A program made the position numbers and the translations under genes. From positions 11,356,689-11,420,688 of the forward strand of contig JAJEKV010000041.1 of NCBI GenBank assembly GCA_021234155.1: a DNA stretch of 64,000 nt. The letters are read 5' to 3'. The notes under the pieces are model-generated. The model saw only the letters and a list, made by a program, of their open reading frames with translations, searched no databases and had not been told where the DNA came from. This document shows positions 34,391 to 49,280 of this stretch, in pieces (the stretch's first letter is position 1; each line of letters starts with the position of its first letter). Source of the DNA: Isoetes taiwanensis. Lineage: Eukaryota; Streptophyta; Lycopodiopsida; Isoetales; Isoetaceae.

Positions 34391-35400
34391 ATGACAACTA
34401 AGAAATTCATAGATGTGAGCAACGTGCATATAGAAGCACCATTTAGGCCATTGAAAGGGACATATAAGATTAGTACCTACCAATCCTTGTCAATAGCATG
34501 TGTCATTCCTATAAATGGGGGATACCATCACGATTCATGTTTTTCTTTTAATGGGAACACCATCACGATTCATGTTCTTCTTTTTTTAGGGATTGAAGAA
34601 TCATACACGGTTTTTCTTTTAAAGGGAATACCATCACGGTTCATATTCTTCCTTTTTGTAGGGATTGAAGAATCATACACGTTGTGACATCATATTGCTT
34701 TTATACACTATTTGAATGCCATATGGAAGTACACCCACATTGTCGCTAACAATGGGGCTTCATTTATAGTTGACTCATAGATTAACAATGGAACTTCATT
34801 TATACTTGACTCATAGTTTTACATCTTATCATATGGCAGCATCCCATAGGAACATATAATGGTCCTCTAAATATCCCAAGAGACCTCCTAATGGCTAACC
34901 CCAAAGGAATAGCCAACAAACCAAAAAGAGTGGAATAAAACAAAATCAAACTAAATTTTCTACATAAGCTCATTATTAGAATAGAAAAAATCTCTGCCTT
35001 GAAAAAAGATTAGAATGAAAGGCAAAAAAATAAAGTTCATCAAGCTACGGTATGTTAATCATCACATGTCGCAATTCAGTTAGGTGTAATCAATGTAAGA
35101 AATGAGCTAGAAAATCTTGGAGGCAAGGCACTAGAGATGGACTGGAGAACATAGGGCGCACGAGATTCTTGTATGAAAGCTCTAAAGAAACGTAAGAAAT
35201 GAGCTAGAGAGAGATGGAGGAGGCAAGGTGCTAGAGAGGGACTGGAGGAGGTAGGACTCACGAGATCCTTGTATGAGAGAAAGTGCCCAAAAGCTCTAGA
35301 GAGAATGTAGAAAATGAGGTAGAGAGATGGAAGAGGCAAGGTACTAGAGCGAGGCTGGAGAAGGCAGAGTGCACGAGATTCTTGTATGAAAGAATTGAAT
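34391..35400. repeat. Minisatellite-rich upstream region, copy 1
   Basis: CCATCACGATTCATGTTCTT-type units occur at about 34526-34680. A doubled CTTCATTTATA/TTGACTCATAG motif lies at 34765-34820. Three roughly 100-bp units lie at 35095-35395 (AATGAGCTAGAGAG through ACGAGATCCTTGTATG). All recur in copy 2 at about 52742-53750. No gene is supported. Confidence 0.7.
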
Positions 35401-37326
35401 TGATTTGATTTTTATCGTCCGCGGAGACCAATTGGCCTATGGAACCCAAAGAAGGAACACAACGAACGATATCGCCGGGGATTTGAAAACCCAGCCCCAA
35501 GTGTTTTTGAGGAAAAAAACTTAGTAGTAATAGGCATACTAAGAGATTGTACAATGATACGTGTTTAATACCAGTGTTGTATTTGAGGACATAACTGAGT
35601 GCATGCATCCATGATGTATTGGAGAAAAGATCTGGCGAACCCATTGAAGTCACGCCCAACAACAAGATGAAGAGGCGGGATTAAGCATAATCAACTCAAC
35701 ATAGCCGGTAACCGAAGTGATTGAATGCTAGACGTTCTTTGCGGTAACGACATTCGTCTTCAATGGCATTCTGCAAGCAACATTGACAGAATCTATCCTT
35801 GCGCGCCCCTCGAACCCATCTGTTTGTGTCAATTCAGAGGCGATGTCCATCTGTGCGAATTGAAACTATCAATCTGCACTTTTTTAATGACAAATGTGTA
35901 CGTAGGATAGCATTGTTGGATCCCATTAAGCATGGGGTTGGCCTAGAGCTAGCAGTTTATTATCTTAACTTATTTTAGGGCACTAGTATCCATATCCCAA
36001 AGGTTGTTGAGGAAGCAAGTATCAAGGTATTGTCACAAGTGATGGTGATCCTCTTCAATTTCTACCTGTATGCACTTATGCTCTTGCATATTCCACCGAA
36101 AGAACCACTGAGCTTGCCTCTTCATCCAACAAGATTTGAGGGGTTGTGGACCTATGGCCGTTGTATAAGACAGGTTGGGGAGATAATCATTGCCCATACT
36201 AACTACCGTCTGGAAGTAGATAATGTGGCAGCCAAGTGCAACCCACTATAAAGGTAAGAAGCTTGTTTCCTGCAGGAAAATCTGGTAGGGGGCTGCAGAT
36301 TTTACTCCAAGTGCCTGAGCTAGAAAGGCTTTCTGTACCTGTTCAAGTTAGCAGTTAGCAACTTCCAGGCACTGGCCCTATTTAGAGCTTGGCATTTGAG
36401 TTTCCCGCATCAGCGCTTTTGTGCGCATCTCCATTCTGAATTTTCCCTGAGCTCACTTTGGCAGATCCATGGTTGCTTGGTAGCTTCTATTCTCTTCATT
36501 TTCTCTTGCTCACATCTGTCCTAGAGCATCGATTTTCCTTGCCCTCAAATTGTTTTCTTTGGGAATTGTTTTTCCCTTGTTTTTGCATCATTTTACAGCG
36601 TGCTTACATTGTTTCATCGGCAGAAGAATCAGGTGGTTCTCATGGGCTTGTTTCTCCTTCTGCAGCTATTGTTGGCACCCCTAGAGAGCCTTTAACCGAT
36701 TTACAAGCCCGACCTGGGCTCAAGAAGTAATGAAATTGGCCATTTCTTCCATTTTTTGCTGTCTATTTATCTAGGGTTTCGTTTTTTGGATCTGTTGGTG
36801 CAGCAAGAACCAAGTTTTCGGGCAGACCATTATCTCTATTTGAAGCCTCTAGAGTTGAATCTGCAACAAAAGAGCCGATTTGGCCATTGCAAGCATTTAT
36901 TATTTCGTGACATAATAGAATCCCCTATCAATAGAATATTTTTACTAGTTTTGATATCAAGGCAGGCCAATGCAGCAATTCTTTGTCTCCATCATAACTG
37001 ACGATACTATTGCATTACAAACAAATCTGAATGGAATATCAAATTAGAAATATATCAAACAATTTATGAGTCACGAAAGGCTTCATAAAACTATGGATTC
37101 TTAAAATGCTAACACTCGCAAACCTAGTCTTAGTAGATCAACTGTGGCTAAAGTAGTTCTTGACTCTCTGTAGCAAACTGTAAGGTGCATCGTGAGAGTA
37201 GCCTTCTCTAGATACGCATCTTTTCATGTTTTCATTTTGATGGAACGTGCTTAAGAATTTTTCCTTCCGTTGTTGATACGTCATTGTTAATCTACTGGTC
37301 CCCTTTATTTCTGAACGGGGATTTAT
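35401..37326. other. Non-coding sequence within duplication copy 1
   Basis: Collinear with 53750-55680. Short open frames in this part differ between the copies and carry no domain. It ends in a GA run at 37331-37347, where the LINE is inserted. Confidence 0.4.
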
Positions 37327-37411
37327 AGAGAGAGAGAGAGAGAGAGAAATGAAATGAAATGAAATGTATTACGTCTATAGGAGGCCTCTCAGGCCTATCA
37401 GACGACAAGCG

Positions 37412-40400
37412 TTACAAATCACAATAAAATAGTAGATGAGTCTCCGAGTCCTCATCCAAATCCTCACTCTCACTCATACTCTCATCATCATCTATTAAAA
37501 CATTTAGACTTTTAGTATATGTTTCTCTAAAGTCTAATGCTTCTACAATATATGCACCTATCTTATCTGCTTTCAATGAGAAAAACATATCAAGATCATG
37601 TGCTATTATGTCATGTCGGGCTCTTATCAGAGTGTATGCTGGACACTTTAATAAAAAGTGTTCATCTTCTACATCATCCACTACCCAGACTTTTGCAAGT
37701 CCGCATTGTTCGTGGAATTTTCTGCCCCCATCTTCCAATTTCCACTCCCAATCGATGTGAACTAAGGCGTATCCCGCATATAGAGTGTCTTTTCTTAATT
37801 GATATGTTATCCTTCAAGTAGCCGACTGCTTCGGTTCGGGATTCATGATTTGCCTATATAGGATCATCTTGGTTTTAGGACCCATACTAGTTTAGCTTTC
37901 ACCTTCAAATGTATCCATTGTCCGAGCTTATTCTCATGCACTAAAACCGAGTCTTCCGGTTAATGTCCCATTTAAGGAGCCAATTTTCACATCGCAAACC
38001 ATCCCTTATGCTCACTAGCCATCATAGCCTTATCTGAAGTCTTGTGCTTTTCATATTACGCACCTTCCTAAAGTATCTAATGCATCTAAGTATAGCTTCC
38101 CCTTCAAGAGACATGAGTCGGGGATTCAAATTAGCATCATCGGGTATGGGGTCCGTACCTTGACACCCAATTCTAGGCGTAGAAATCTTTTCAAACACCG
38201 CTCAATGTCTTCCCATAGGCATCGTGGTAGACTTCGGGCCCCGGATCTCACAACCATACAAGCACCACGGTTTGCACCGGTGATTGGAAAAGTCTCATTT
38301 TAAGTTGCCATGACCATAGAAAATCCTTACGCACATGCTTTGCATAGCATACGCTGATGCCTTCCCGCCTTCAACCCGTTTGGGTAATGCAAGCATTCCA
38401 TTTGTGATTCCCGCTATAACTAATCCCAAATATTTATAGGCATCCACACGTCTCAATATTGCTGCCCTTGAATTTAAACCCTGATTCTTGCTTAAGAGCA
38501 CCAACCGTCATACCGTTGTGTCACAGAAATCTGCTAGGCTGTCCAAAAGTTGCTGCATGTGTTCTCGTGTCCTTGCACAAATCACCACATCATCTGCATA
38601 CATTAGTAATTGGATCACATATCCATTTAGATCTACCCCCTCGCATTTTATTTCATTTGTAACCATTCCTCAAGGCCATCAATGAAGCAGCCCAAACAAT
38701 GTGGGGACATTGGGCACCCTTGCTTAACTCCGACATTACTTACAACACAATCCTGGACATCTAAGCATAGGGGAAAGGATAGCTGGACCAGAACCTTTTC
38801 ATATAGCACACGGACTGCTTGCCTTAAGTGTTTGGGTACTTTTATCTTTTCCATTCGTTCCCAGAGCTTCGTCCTCGGTACCTTATCAAAAGCCTTTCTA
38901 AAGTCAATAAAAGAAACATATATGGGCTTTTTCGTACTTTTTAACAGAGTCAAATATGGTCTTCGGTGTGAGCAAATGATCCGTTGTGGATCGATTTGGC
39001 CTAAACCCCGCTTTGAGTTTTCAGACGAGCCTTATTTTCTTCCGCCCACTTACTAATCTTCTTCTCCAAAATTGTGGCCAATAGTTTTGAGAATACACTA
39101 CTCACCATAAGTGTTCTATAATTGTTTGCCTCCGTTTTTGGTCCACTCTTATGGATAGGGACTACTCGGTTCTTTTGCCACTCGATTGGGAATTCCCTCC
39201 TTCATGGCGCAGATGAACATATTAGCAATAAGCACATGGAGATCTCAGACTGCCCATTTCGGATGCTCACAAGATAACCCGTGATATGTCTCTTGCTTTT
39301 CCATTGGCAAGTTGAGCAATGCCTTCAGCTATATCATCCTCCGTGAAGGCTAAATCAGATCTGATTTTTCCTTCTGCAGCAACACTACTATCATAATATA
39401 GTTTGGCAACATGATTGTATAAATCCATGGCCTCAAAGCGGAATCTCCGATTGTTTTTGCTTTCTTGACTTGCTTTTAAACGTTTAGGCTCATCTAGATA
39501 ATGATCTACGAGCGTCTCTTGCTGCCTCTTTATGAATTTTCGTTTCTTCATCCTTACCAAACTTCTATATTTCTTTTTTAGTGTTGGCTTCTCTTCTTGG
39601 ACACATCTATGGAGCAGTTTTACGGCTGCCCGCACTCATGGTCAAACCATGAGTTGCATTTAAGCCCTTTACGGACTCTAGATGAAGTGAAGCTTTGCTT
39701 TCCCAGATTCTGAAGAATCTTATGTATATTTGCACCGATACTTGTAGCATTTCCATCCCAGCTCATGCACTTAATCATATCTTCTACCTTCGCTCCAAAA
39801 GGCCAGCCCGTTTTGGATTGAGCTCACGGATTGGTTTCCTTTATTGTTTTTGGTACATCCTCGTTCTTAATGGGCAGCAAACAACTGGTAGGGGCACATG
39901 ATCAGATTCTATGTGCTCCTCTAGAACCATAAAATCATTAATTTCTTCCAAAGGCTTGGTCTGAAGCAATCACATAATCAACTACGCTTCTTCCTCTACA
40001 TGTGTAACCGGACGATTGAGGGAACTTAGCAATCCCATTGCATATAAGAAGCCCGCCACTGCAGCTAGTAGATTGAGAAGTCTGTCTTCCCGACCGAAAG
40101 TGACCACGGTATCATCGATTGTCGTACCATCCATGTGCCTTCAAATCTGATTCTTCCATTGTTTCTAGCCATAAAGGATCACAATTACAGTATATGTAGT
40201 TGCTTGCTTATTTCCGCCCCGCAATTAAAATCTCCTACTATTATGACATTTCCCTTTATCTTGATATCTCATGATATCTTGTTCAAGCTCAAAAACATGT
40301 CTTCTCCATTAGCATCCGAAGTTCCGGGTATGCTTGCTTATGCCGTGGTGCAAAGTAACATCTTCGCTACATAGAATGTGTTAGCTCCTTTGAATTGTGA

Positions 40401-40679
40401 ACCAAATATATTGGTGATTAGGATCTTTTTAACACCATGTATCAGGGATCTCTGCATGATTCTCTCACATAGCATGCAACTCCACCATTGCCGTTATTCC
40501 ATCTCTCGAATCTATGATTATAAAATCGAGTAAACATTCTCAAATCCTTCAATTTCTGGTAACTCAAAGAGATCATGCTCTTTTGTCTCTAGAAAACATA
40601 TTACATCAGCTTGTGCAATTACTTCTTGCATACTAAGAATCTTATCAGCAGTAAGTCTATTTATATTCCAAACTATCAT
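37412..40679 (-). pseudogene. LINE ORF2: endonuclease and reverse transcriptase
   Basis: This is the replication protein of the LINE. It starts MIVWNINRLTADK at 40679, just after the ORF1 stop. An AP-type endonuclease domain includes FLETKEHD and VIIVGDFNCGAEI (near 40210-40250). RT motifs follow: FIDFRKAFDKVP near 38900, GVKQGCPMSP near 38725, the YADD catalytic box at 38589-38600, then YKYLGLVIAG. The C-terminus has a Cys/His segment (CGLAKVWVVDDVEDEHFLLK then CPAY) near 37700-37630 and ends at 37412 after a short acidic tail. Multiple frame breaks occur, mainly between 39640 and 40600. Related functions need ORF1 for RNA binding. Confidence 0.85.
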
Positions 40680-40700
40680 TCTGAGGGCCTCCACGTTTCC

Positions 40701-41433
40701 CTATTCTTCAATGAAAGCTTTACCTTTCTTCCAAGTGACCTTCTTATTCTGTGCTTTCGCTTCTTTCACCTTCTCAAGTTCTTGTTTTTTCAATACCATC
40801 TGCTCTTTTGTTATATCATCATTAATCCAGATGGATTTATCTTTCAACTTGTATCTGTTTTTAATCACAGCAAACCTTGCATCTCTATTCAAAAATCTAA
40901 CAAGAACACGTCTAGTATATGTACCTTTCCTTCCAATGCGAAAAGCCTCTGTAATGCCACTGTTCTGCACTCCTAGCTCCTCCGTCAGTAGTTTCTCAAC
41001 AACAGCCTGCGTATTCTCATTCTCGGTCTCTATCAGCCCTACAATACGAAGATTCATTGACCTTTGCTTCTGTTCTTGCTCTTCCATATATGCTTGGAAT
41101 TGACGCCTCAACAAATCCAGCTCTGCGGGCTCTGCAACAAATACCGACTCATTTCGGATTTTTTCGATTTGCTCCTTTAGTTGCCTTGCCGCCTCTTCGC
41201 CATCAGTTTTAATTTTGTCTAGTGTCTGGCAATTTGCGCATCCAAAGCATTGGCCGACCTTGTGTTTCACGTCTCACTGCCTCTATTTCCTCTTTCATTT
41301 TTGCATTCTCCTGACGAATCTCTTCAAAAGCTATCTGAAAATCATTGTGTAGCGATATCTTTACCTCCTTTATCATATCTTGCATCACGGTATTCATGAA
41401 CTCCTTCAGAAACTCCTTTTTGAACTCCTTCAA
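40701..41433 (-). pseudogene. LINE ORF1: L1-type coiled-coil RNA-binding protein
   Basis: The N-terminal coiled coil (DFQIAFEEIRQENAKMKEEI) and a second coil (EEQEQKQRS) lead to NLRIVGL, EAFRIGRKGTYTRRVLVRF and IWINDDITKEQM. This pattern matches the RRM plus C-terminal domain of L1-type ORF1 proteins (Transposase_22-like). It would coat LINE RNA in the cytoplasmic RNP. A single shift near 41260 separates the coil from the RNA-binding part; the remaining 189-codon frame is intact. Confidence 0.75.
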
Positions 41434-41690
41434 AGATCGTCTTCATACTCTCCGCCATTACATTCAAAGATTTTCTTCGAAAGGCCTTGTCTTGCTTGGA
41501 TAGCATATCTTCGTGGTCGGAACTTTCCCACCTCGGACTCTACATCTCAGGCCTTTGTCGATTCCCATTCATCACTTCCACATTTTTCTTCTTGAGGGCA
41601 CGCACGCTTTTTTGGCTCAAGGCTCCGCAAAGCAGTGGACCCTTGGTGGAAGATCCCCATCTCGCCTCTTCTTGACCAACTTGGTAGCTC

Positions 41691-43191
<1,501 letters not shown>

Positions 43192-43334
43192 CCACGGGAG
43201 GGGGCCATTCCGCCCTTGTAGGATTTTCATTCTGGCGGGACAAAATGCGGCGGCTTTTTCCGCGGCTTCGCCGCTCACCGCTTTCGGTGGTGGCGCCCTC
43301 AAGACCCCATCAAGGAATGGCTCCCCTCCCGTGG
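43192..43334. mobile_element. GC-rich foldback MITE, copy 1
   Basis: The termini CCACGGGAGGGGGCCATTCC and GGAATGGCTCCCCTCCCGTGG are inverted repeats around a GC-rich centre. In copy 2 the inverted repeat extends outward with GTAATC. No target duplication could be fixed. It is present in both duplicates, so it is older than the duplication. Confidence 0.6.
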
Positions 43335-44401
43335 ATTACGTATTACATTAATACAAAATGCCCATGAAATTAATTCTACGATGTTTACAAGCTTTTCATT
43401 GTTACTTTACGTATCGAAGCTTGGATGATATGGAGGCAAAAGGCCTCATTTAGCATAGTCATTAGCGTGATAATAAACTAGCATCATCATCATAGTTTTC
43501 ATCTCCAATACGAGTATATTAGAAGGAAGAAGCATCTTAATATATTCCACATGTACGTGCATCTCAAGCACATTTTGAGTTTGAGGATTCGAGGCATACA
43601 CGTCAGCTTTATAGATTGTGTTTGATCGTGTTTGGGAAAATGTCTCAACAAATTAAAGGTCAACATATGCTAACACATCATATAGATCATGTTTGGAAAA
43701 ATGTCTTAGACAAATTGAAGTTTTAACATAAAGTATCTCATAGATCTTGTTTGGGAAGATGTTGACACAAATTAAAAGTTACATAAATTAGCCCACCTTA
43801 TCCAATATGTTCACCTTATGCTTGGATTCAAATCCAATAAGTTCAGGCAACTATCACACATTATCATGTTCTTATCAAAATCTTCTTGTTTATTAAGTAC
43901 CCAAATTGTCACAATTCCCAAACTATAGCAGGTCGTAAAGATAACACGTTTGTGGCGGCCGAGTTGTAATACATAATCATTTCATTTGACATAAATACAA
44001 TTTTTTATGCATGTCACAAAGGCTGCCTACATGGCAATCATTAAAACTACGACTGGCCTTTACCACGATGTGAACTTGCCTAACTGGTCTAACATGTGGC
44101 CGTTTGACTGTGCGACTTTACAACGTCCACATAAGGGTTAGTTACAATGCTATTCCACCACTCTCCCCTAAACCTAAGTAAAAGTCTCAGCTTATTGTGT
44201 CTTTCACTTAAGCTAAAATTTGACCATTCCTATCTGTTCTTTGATATTAAGCTTCCATGTGGCCAAGGATGTGTTGAAGATATCCGTTCTCTGAGATGAG
44301 TCTCTGTTGAACAATGGGACAAAGTTAGTTGATTTGCCAAAAAGAAATCGTTGCTTGCAAAAAAGAGGTCAGTCAATTTAAATTTCTCTCGAAGATCAAG
44401 A
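43335..44401. other. Non-coding sequence at the right end of duplication copy 1
   Basis: Collinear with 57924-58975. It contains about three 64-bp units (GTTTGGGAAAATGTCT) at 43630-43790. The antisense short open frame near 44230-44451 is shared by both copies but has no recognisable domain. Confidence 0.5.
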
Positions 44402-45130
44402 TTTGAGCCCCAAGGATGCAGAAGAGAAAGATGGAATGGAAAGGGTTCCATACAGAAAATTAGTTGGAAGCTTGTTATATTTGGCTAACAATACTAGATC
44501 AGATATTGCATTCATTGTAAATGTGCTTAGTAGATATAATACAAATCCAGGTAAGGGACATTGGATAGCTGCCAAAAAGGTTGTCAGATATCTAAAGGGG
44601 ACCAAAAATGTAGGGTTATTATCTTGTACAGATGATTTGAAATTACATGCATATTGTGATGCAGATTGGTGCGGAGATTTAGATGAAAGGAAATCCACAT
44701 CTGGATATGTTCTAATGTTAGGAGGTTCATCTATAAGTTGGAGGAATAAGAAATAAACTACAATTGCATTGTCTACAGCAGAGAGTCTGAATATGCTGCT
44801 ACTACTCTAGCAGCTAAGGAAATAGTTTGGGTGCAGAGACTGCTCAATGAACTTGGAATACAAGAACAAGGTACAGTCTTATTTTCTAATAGTCAAAGTT
44901 GTATTGCAATTGCCAAAAACCCAGTACTTCATGAGAGAACTAAACACATAGAGATGGAAATGCACTTCATAAGAGATATGGTAGCAAGGAGGATAATTTG
45001 TTTGGACTATATTCAGACACAGTTGCAACTAGCAGATATATTTACCAAGGCTTTAAGTGGTCAGAGATTTACCTGCTTAAGGGATAAGCTAAACTGTATC
45101 ATTTTTGACAAAACAGCTGATGTGAAGTAG
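44402..45130 (+). pseudogene. Ty1/Copia RT C-terminus and RNase H, 5'-truncated
   Basis: The start of the fragment coincides with the edge of the duplication. VPYRKLVGSLLYLANNTRSD and GHWIAAKKVVRYLKGT are the end of Copia RT. AYCDADWCGDLDERKSTSGY, STAES, LFSNSQSCIAIAKNPVLHER and TKHIEMEMHFIRDMV are the RNase H, with its acidic residues. A stop lies at 44755, and a two-base insertion near 44785 shifts the frame. The polyprotein ends at 45130. Everything upstream of RT is missing. Confidence 0.9.
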
Positions 45131-45197
45131 GATACGGGATCATGGACTCACAAGCAAGTAAGATTTGCAGAATAAAAACCAAGAAGCAGATTATCAT

Positions 45198-46290
45198 GAA
45201 GGAGGATTTTAGGATTGTATGAAATCATGATAGTCTAAGTTTATCTAGCTCATGAGGCCACGAGGTGAAAATAACCTAAAGACATGAAGGTTTAATTAAA
45301 GGTATATTATGGGTGAGCACACCATTGAGCACTTAATGAATCATATTTCTATGTTATTTATAATTATAGAAGTATAGTGTCGGTCAAATGAGAAAAGAAT
45401 ATGCAACGAGCAATTCTAGCTCGGTGCATCATGACCTTCGGAAGTCGTGTATATATTCCTGTACAGATTCAATCTAATCATCTAGCCGAGTACTTCAGAA
45501 TCATCGGATTAAAGCTTTTCTATCAATTTGTCAGTCTTGATTTTGAGAATCATATAGTTTGTGTAATTCTGTCTGCTACAGTGTTTCACTTAGTCCCATT
45601 TGAACAGTTAATTTAAGCTACAATGTTTCTATGGTTAAAGGTTATTTATTAAAGACAAATGAGGGCAACTAACTCTAGAAAGTTTAAAGACTATGAATAA
45701 GCATTGAGTACATTATGTCTTGAATGTTTGCATATTGATCTAAGCATTCTACACTTATCGACATCTTCTGCATCTTTAAACATTATGAGAAAGAAGCCTG
45801 TGCTCAAAGATGTGATAGACTCAAAAGGGTTAATAAGATTTCTTTATAGAAGAGCACTCAATCACCAAGCGCTTATTCTCATATCGAACTTTCCACCGGT
45901 CCAATATCCCACAATGAAAAATGCCATTAGATTCTCAATATATTTCATATGTTCTTCTTAGTCAATTTTCACAACTACTACATCCCCAAAGTGGCCCCCT
46001 GATGGAACCTGCTCTATGTCTCCAAGCATGGACAATGATGCTTTTAAAGCACTGTCCTTCAGGGAGTTCATAATGTCCTGCTTATTCCTCTCCGTATAAA
46101 GGATAGTCTTCTAAGACTCTCTCACTCAGCTAAGAGGGTAAATCCTTCTTGAGCCAGTCATTGAAACTGGACTCATAGAAAGAATGAGAGAGAACTAAAC
46201 AAAATCCTTTACATTCAAGAATTCTCATTTTCAAAGCATTGTGGTAGCATGCGTCCAAATGAATACTGCAATTTCAATAAACCTGATCAA
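45198..46290 (+). repeat. Polypurine tract and probable 3' LTR of the Copia fragment
   Basis: GAAGGAGGA at 45198-45206 lies about 70 bp after the pol stop, where a polypurine tract is expected. The LTR would start just after it (TTTTAGGATTGTATG, first bases perhaps mutated from TG). A TATA-like GTATAAAGG is near 46096, and a possible CA end follows ATAAACCTGATCAA near 46290. No second LTR is available to confirm the borders. Confidence 0.45.
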
Positions 46291-48332
46291 CATGAATAGA
46301 AATAATAAGAGAGAGTGAAGCAAAATTCTTTACATTCTTGCACTGCGACTCGCATGAAACCAACAAAGCGCCCGATAGATAGGCTTCTCATTCATCTCGT
46401 GATTTCTACAATGGTGATGATGGATAGTGGACACATGCGAACTACCCTAAAAAAATAAAGGGAAAATCCAATTATATCATTTGGACCCCAAAACAAATAC
46501 AATGCTAATAGATGAGTGGCTGATGTACTGCCGAAAGCTTATCACCGGGATTAAAAACCAGCCTTTTCGGTTTTTAGGAAAAACCCTAGTGATAAGCCTT
46601 CTAAGGGGCTTAGACAAACGTAAGGCATAGAATCGCCCCAAAACCCCGCATGGAGTCAAAACGGATGGCGCTCGCCAACCCGTACTGCACATCACCAACA
46701 CAACAAACGAGAAACATACCGAGAATAGCATCACCAGTGGTGGAAAAAAGCATCACCCACCGGGTGGAAAAACATGAAAACAGAACTTGTACAAAAATAT
46801 AAACAAAGAAAGGGGGAGGGTGGGTTCAAAGAGAATAAAGGTGCTGCCGAGAGAAGAGGAAGCGCCGGCGAAACGTCGATGAAGAATTCCGCAATAAGTA
46901 GCAAAGCTTCAACCGTAAGAACGGCCAAAACGCATGGCGATGCATGCATGCGACGATGCCGATGCATGCATGTTGTCTTGAGCAAGAATGCCCGGTACGC
47001 TAAGCGAAGATATTCGATTTGCGACTGCATTCACTATGAAACCAACAAAGCCCGAATACCAAAGGACTTCCTTAACAAACTAGGATCGAGGGACGAAGAT
47101 CCGCGGGATGAAGGCTAAAGCTGGGAAAGGACAGCAGGAAAGCAACGCCAAATTGGCCAAACCAAAGGCAGGGAAGAAGCCCCTCCACGCACGGAAATAA
47201 TTCAAAGAGAATAAGAATGCTGGCGAGAAGAGGAAGCGCCGATGAAACGTCGATGAAAGAATTCCGCAATAAGTAGCAAGCGTAACCGGAAGAACGGCCC
47301 CAAAGCGCGATGCGATGCATGCATCGCGACGCATCACAATGCATGCATGCTCGTCTTGAAACAAGAATGCCGGTCGCTCACCTTGAATCGGCATTTCAAA
47401 GCACGTTTGGCTAACGAGTTCTCTTAGTTATTTAATCTATACTAGTTATGGTGCGGAGCATTTGGAGCTTAACTACAATTTGAAAAGCGGTTGTTTGATT
47501 GTTGGCTAGAATAAAGAATGTCGCGATTTTGTTTTTGACATGATCTTTGAAAATGAAGGAAGGAGTGAATGTGTGAGTGTGGGTGGGGCATTATTACATG
47601 TTTTGTGTTGATTTGTTGTGCAAAAGAAATGCCAAAGAGGACGCCTCTAGCTACATGGTGAAATGCATCATAATATGAAATAGATAGAAATGTGAAGAAG
47701 TCATTCTGGCATACTCATCCCTTGATTGGCGTTGACTATATACACAAATCGATCATTATAACAATAAAAACGATGTTCTATTCATTTTGAGTTGAAATAC
47801 CGAGTGGCGAGTTTATTAGTTACTATACCCATTTGCACTTCCTTTCTGCTTGTATTTGATGCATTAGGCTTTTCAACATAGCAAAATTGTAGAGATATGG
47901 TAGACTATTATTATTAGCTAGGTAGAGTTTGAGATGAGGCTTAGAATAGTCTTATTTGGTGGACAATTAAGATAGAAACATCAAGTATATATCACAAACC
48001 ACTCTTTTTGTTCTTCTTTAGATTTTGCAATACAACATCACAAGCCATTGCCATTTTCTTGCTAACATGAAAAAAACTATTGCCAGTCATAAGTATCTTG
48101 TTCTTTCGAAGTGTTTAAGATGATTTTCATGTAGCACAAGTATAAAATTACATGTTCGCAATATGCTTTTGATCGACCATATTCATACATATAAAAAGGA
48201 AATCTATAGGTCCAAAATTTTTCTTATATTCTATAGTAAAAAAAAAAAAGTGGATATATATAATATTTGATCATTTCCAATACTAAGTGTTTCTCTGGCA
48301 TCAGCACACACACATTGTTACTAAGTGTTTCC
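46291..48332. other. Spacer with a direct repeat of about 175 bp
   Basis: The stretches 46825-47000 and 47201-47380 are diverged direct copies, 376 bp apart. Each has two clusters of ATGCATGCATG. The rest, including 47400-48330, shows no coding, RNA or transposon signal that I can support. Confidence 0.5.
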
Positions 48333-49280
48333 CTGTTATTTTGCTATCTATTCTAAACGAGATGCACCCACACTACCACAGTCGTCAGACTTGTCGATCC
48401 TACGACCCAGATCGTATGTTGGGGCCTCTGGGCACCTCTCGTTTCGCTTATAATCATTTATGATTGGAGGCGCCTATGATTTTGAAGTATGAAATACGAT
48501 TTCACCTAAGGTTTTGAGGTAATATCGAACCTCTATATGGCTTTGCCTAAGATTATAGAATATGAAATACGGGGGTTCGAACCTCTACCAAAAGAACTCA
48601 ATGTCCTAATAAGCTAATGCACCCAATGAGCTAATGTGATTATTTTTTATCTTGAATCTATGTTTTTTTTTATAACAACCTATTCAATTGTTTTAAAGAT
48701 ATATAGTCTATGGTTTCGGGAATTGTTATTTTTACATCCATATCAAATCCCCCTGGAACCCCCTGTTATACTACATATTCTAAAGCGAGATGCACCCTAG
48801 ACTACCACATACGGCAGTTTGGGATTAAATTCGATCCTATGACCCGGATCGTATGTTGAGGCCTCGGGCCTCTCATTTAAACTTATAGATGCACCCCCTA
48901 GACTACCCACGATCGTCCGGATTCGTCGATCCTACGAGCGGATGGTATCTTTGGGGCCTCACGGGCACCTCATTTATGATTGGAGGCACCAATGATTTTG
49001 AAGTATGAAATCACGATTTCACCTAAGGTTTTGAGGTAATATCGAACTCTCTATCGTAGAATATGAAATACGAGGGTTCGAACCTCTACCAAAAGAACTC
49101 AATGTCCTAATAAGAGTACTTTAATCAATGCACCCAATGAGCTAATGTGATTATTTTTTATCTTGAATCTATGTTTTTTTTTTTTATAACAACCTATTCA
49201 ATTGTTTTAGTGATATATAGTCTATGGTTTCGGGAATTGTTATTTTTACATCCATATCAAATCCCCCTGGAACCCCCTGT
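48333..49280. repeat. Tandem 400-500-bp units, copy 2 array
   Basis: GCTAATGTGATTATTTTTTA starts are at 48632 and 49140, with a partial unit before them. The unit at about 48780-48970 is heavily altered compared with 31020-31200, with changes at CAG/CTG/CCG sites. Confidence 0.75.

Noticed and set aside
44230-44451. Minus-strand open frames of about 70 codons shared by both duplicates (also 58804-59007)
   Set aside because: No known domain, no start context, and the N-termini differ completely because the duplication edge falls inside them.
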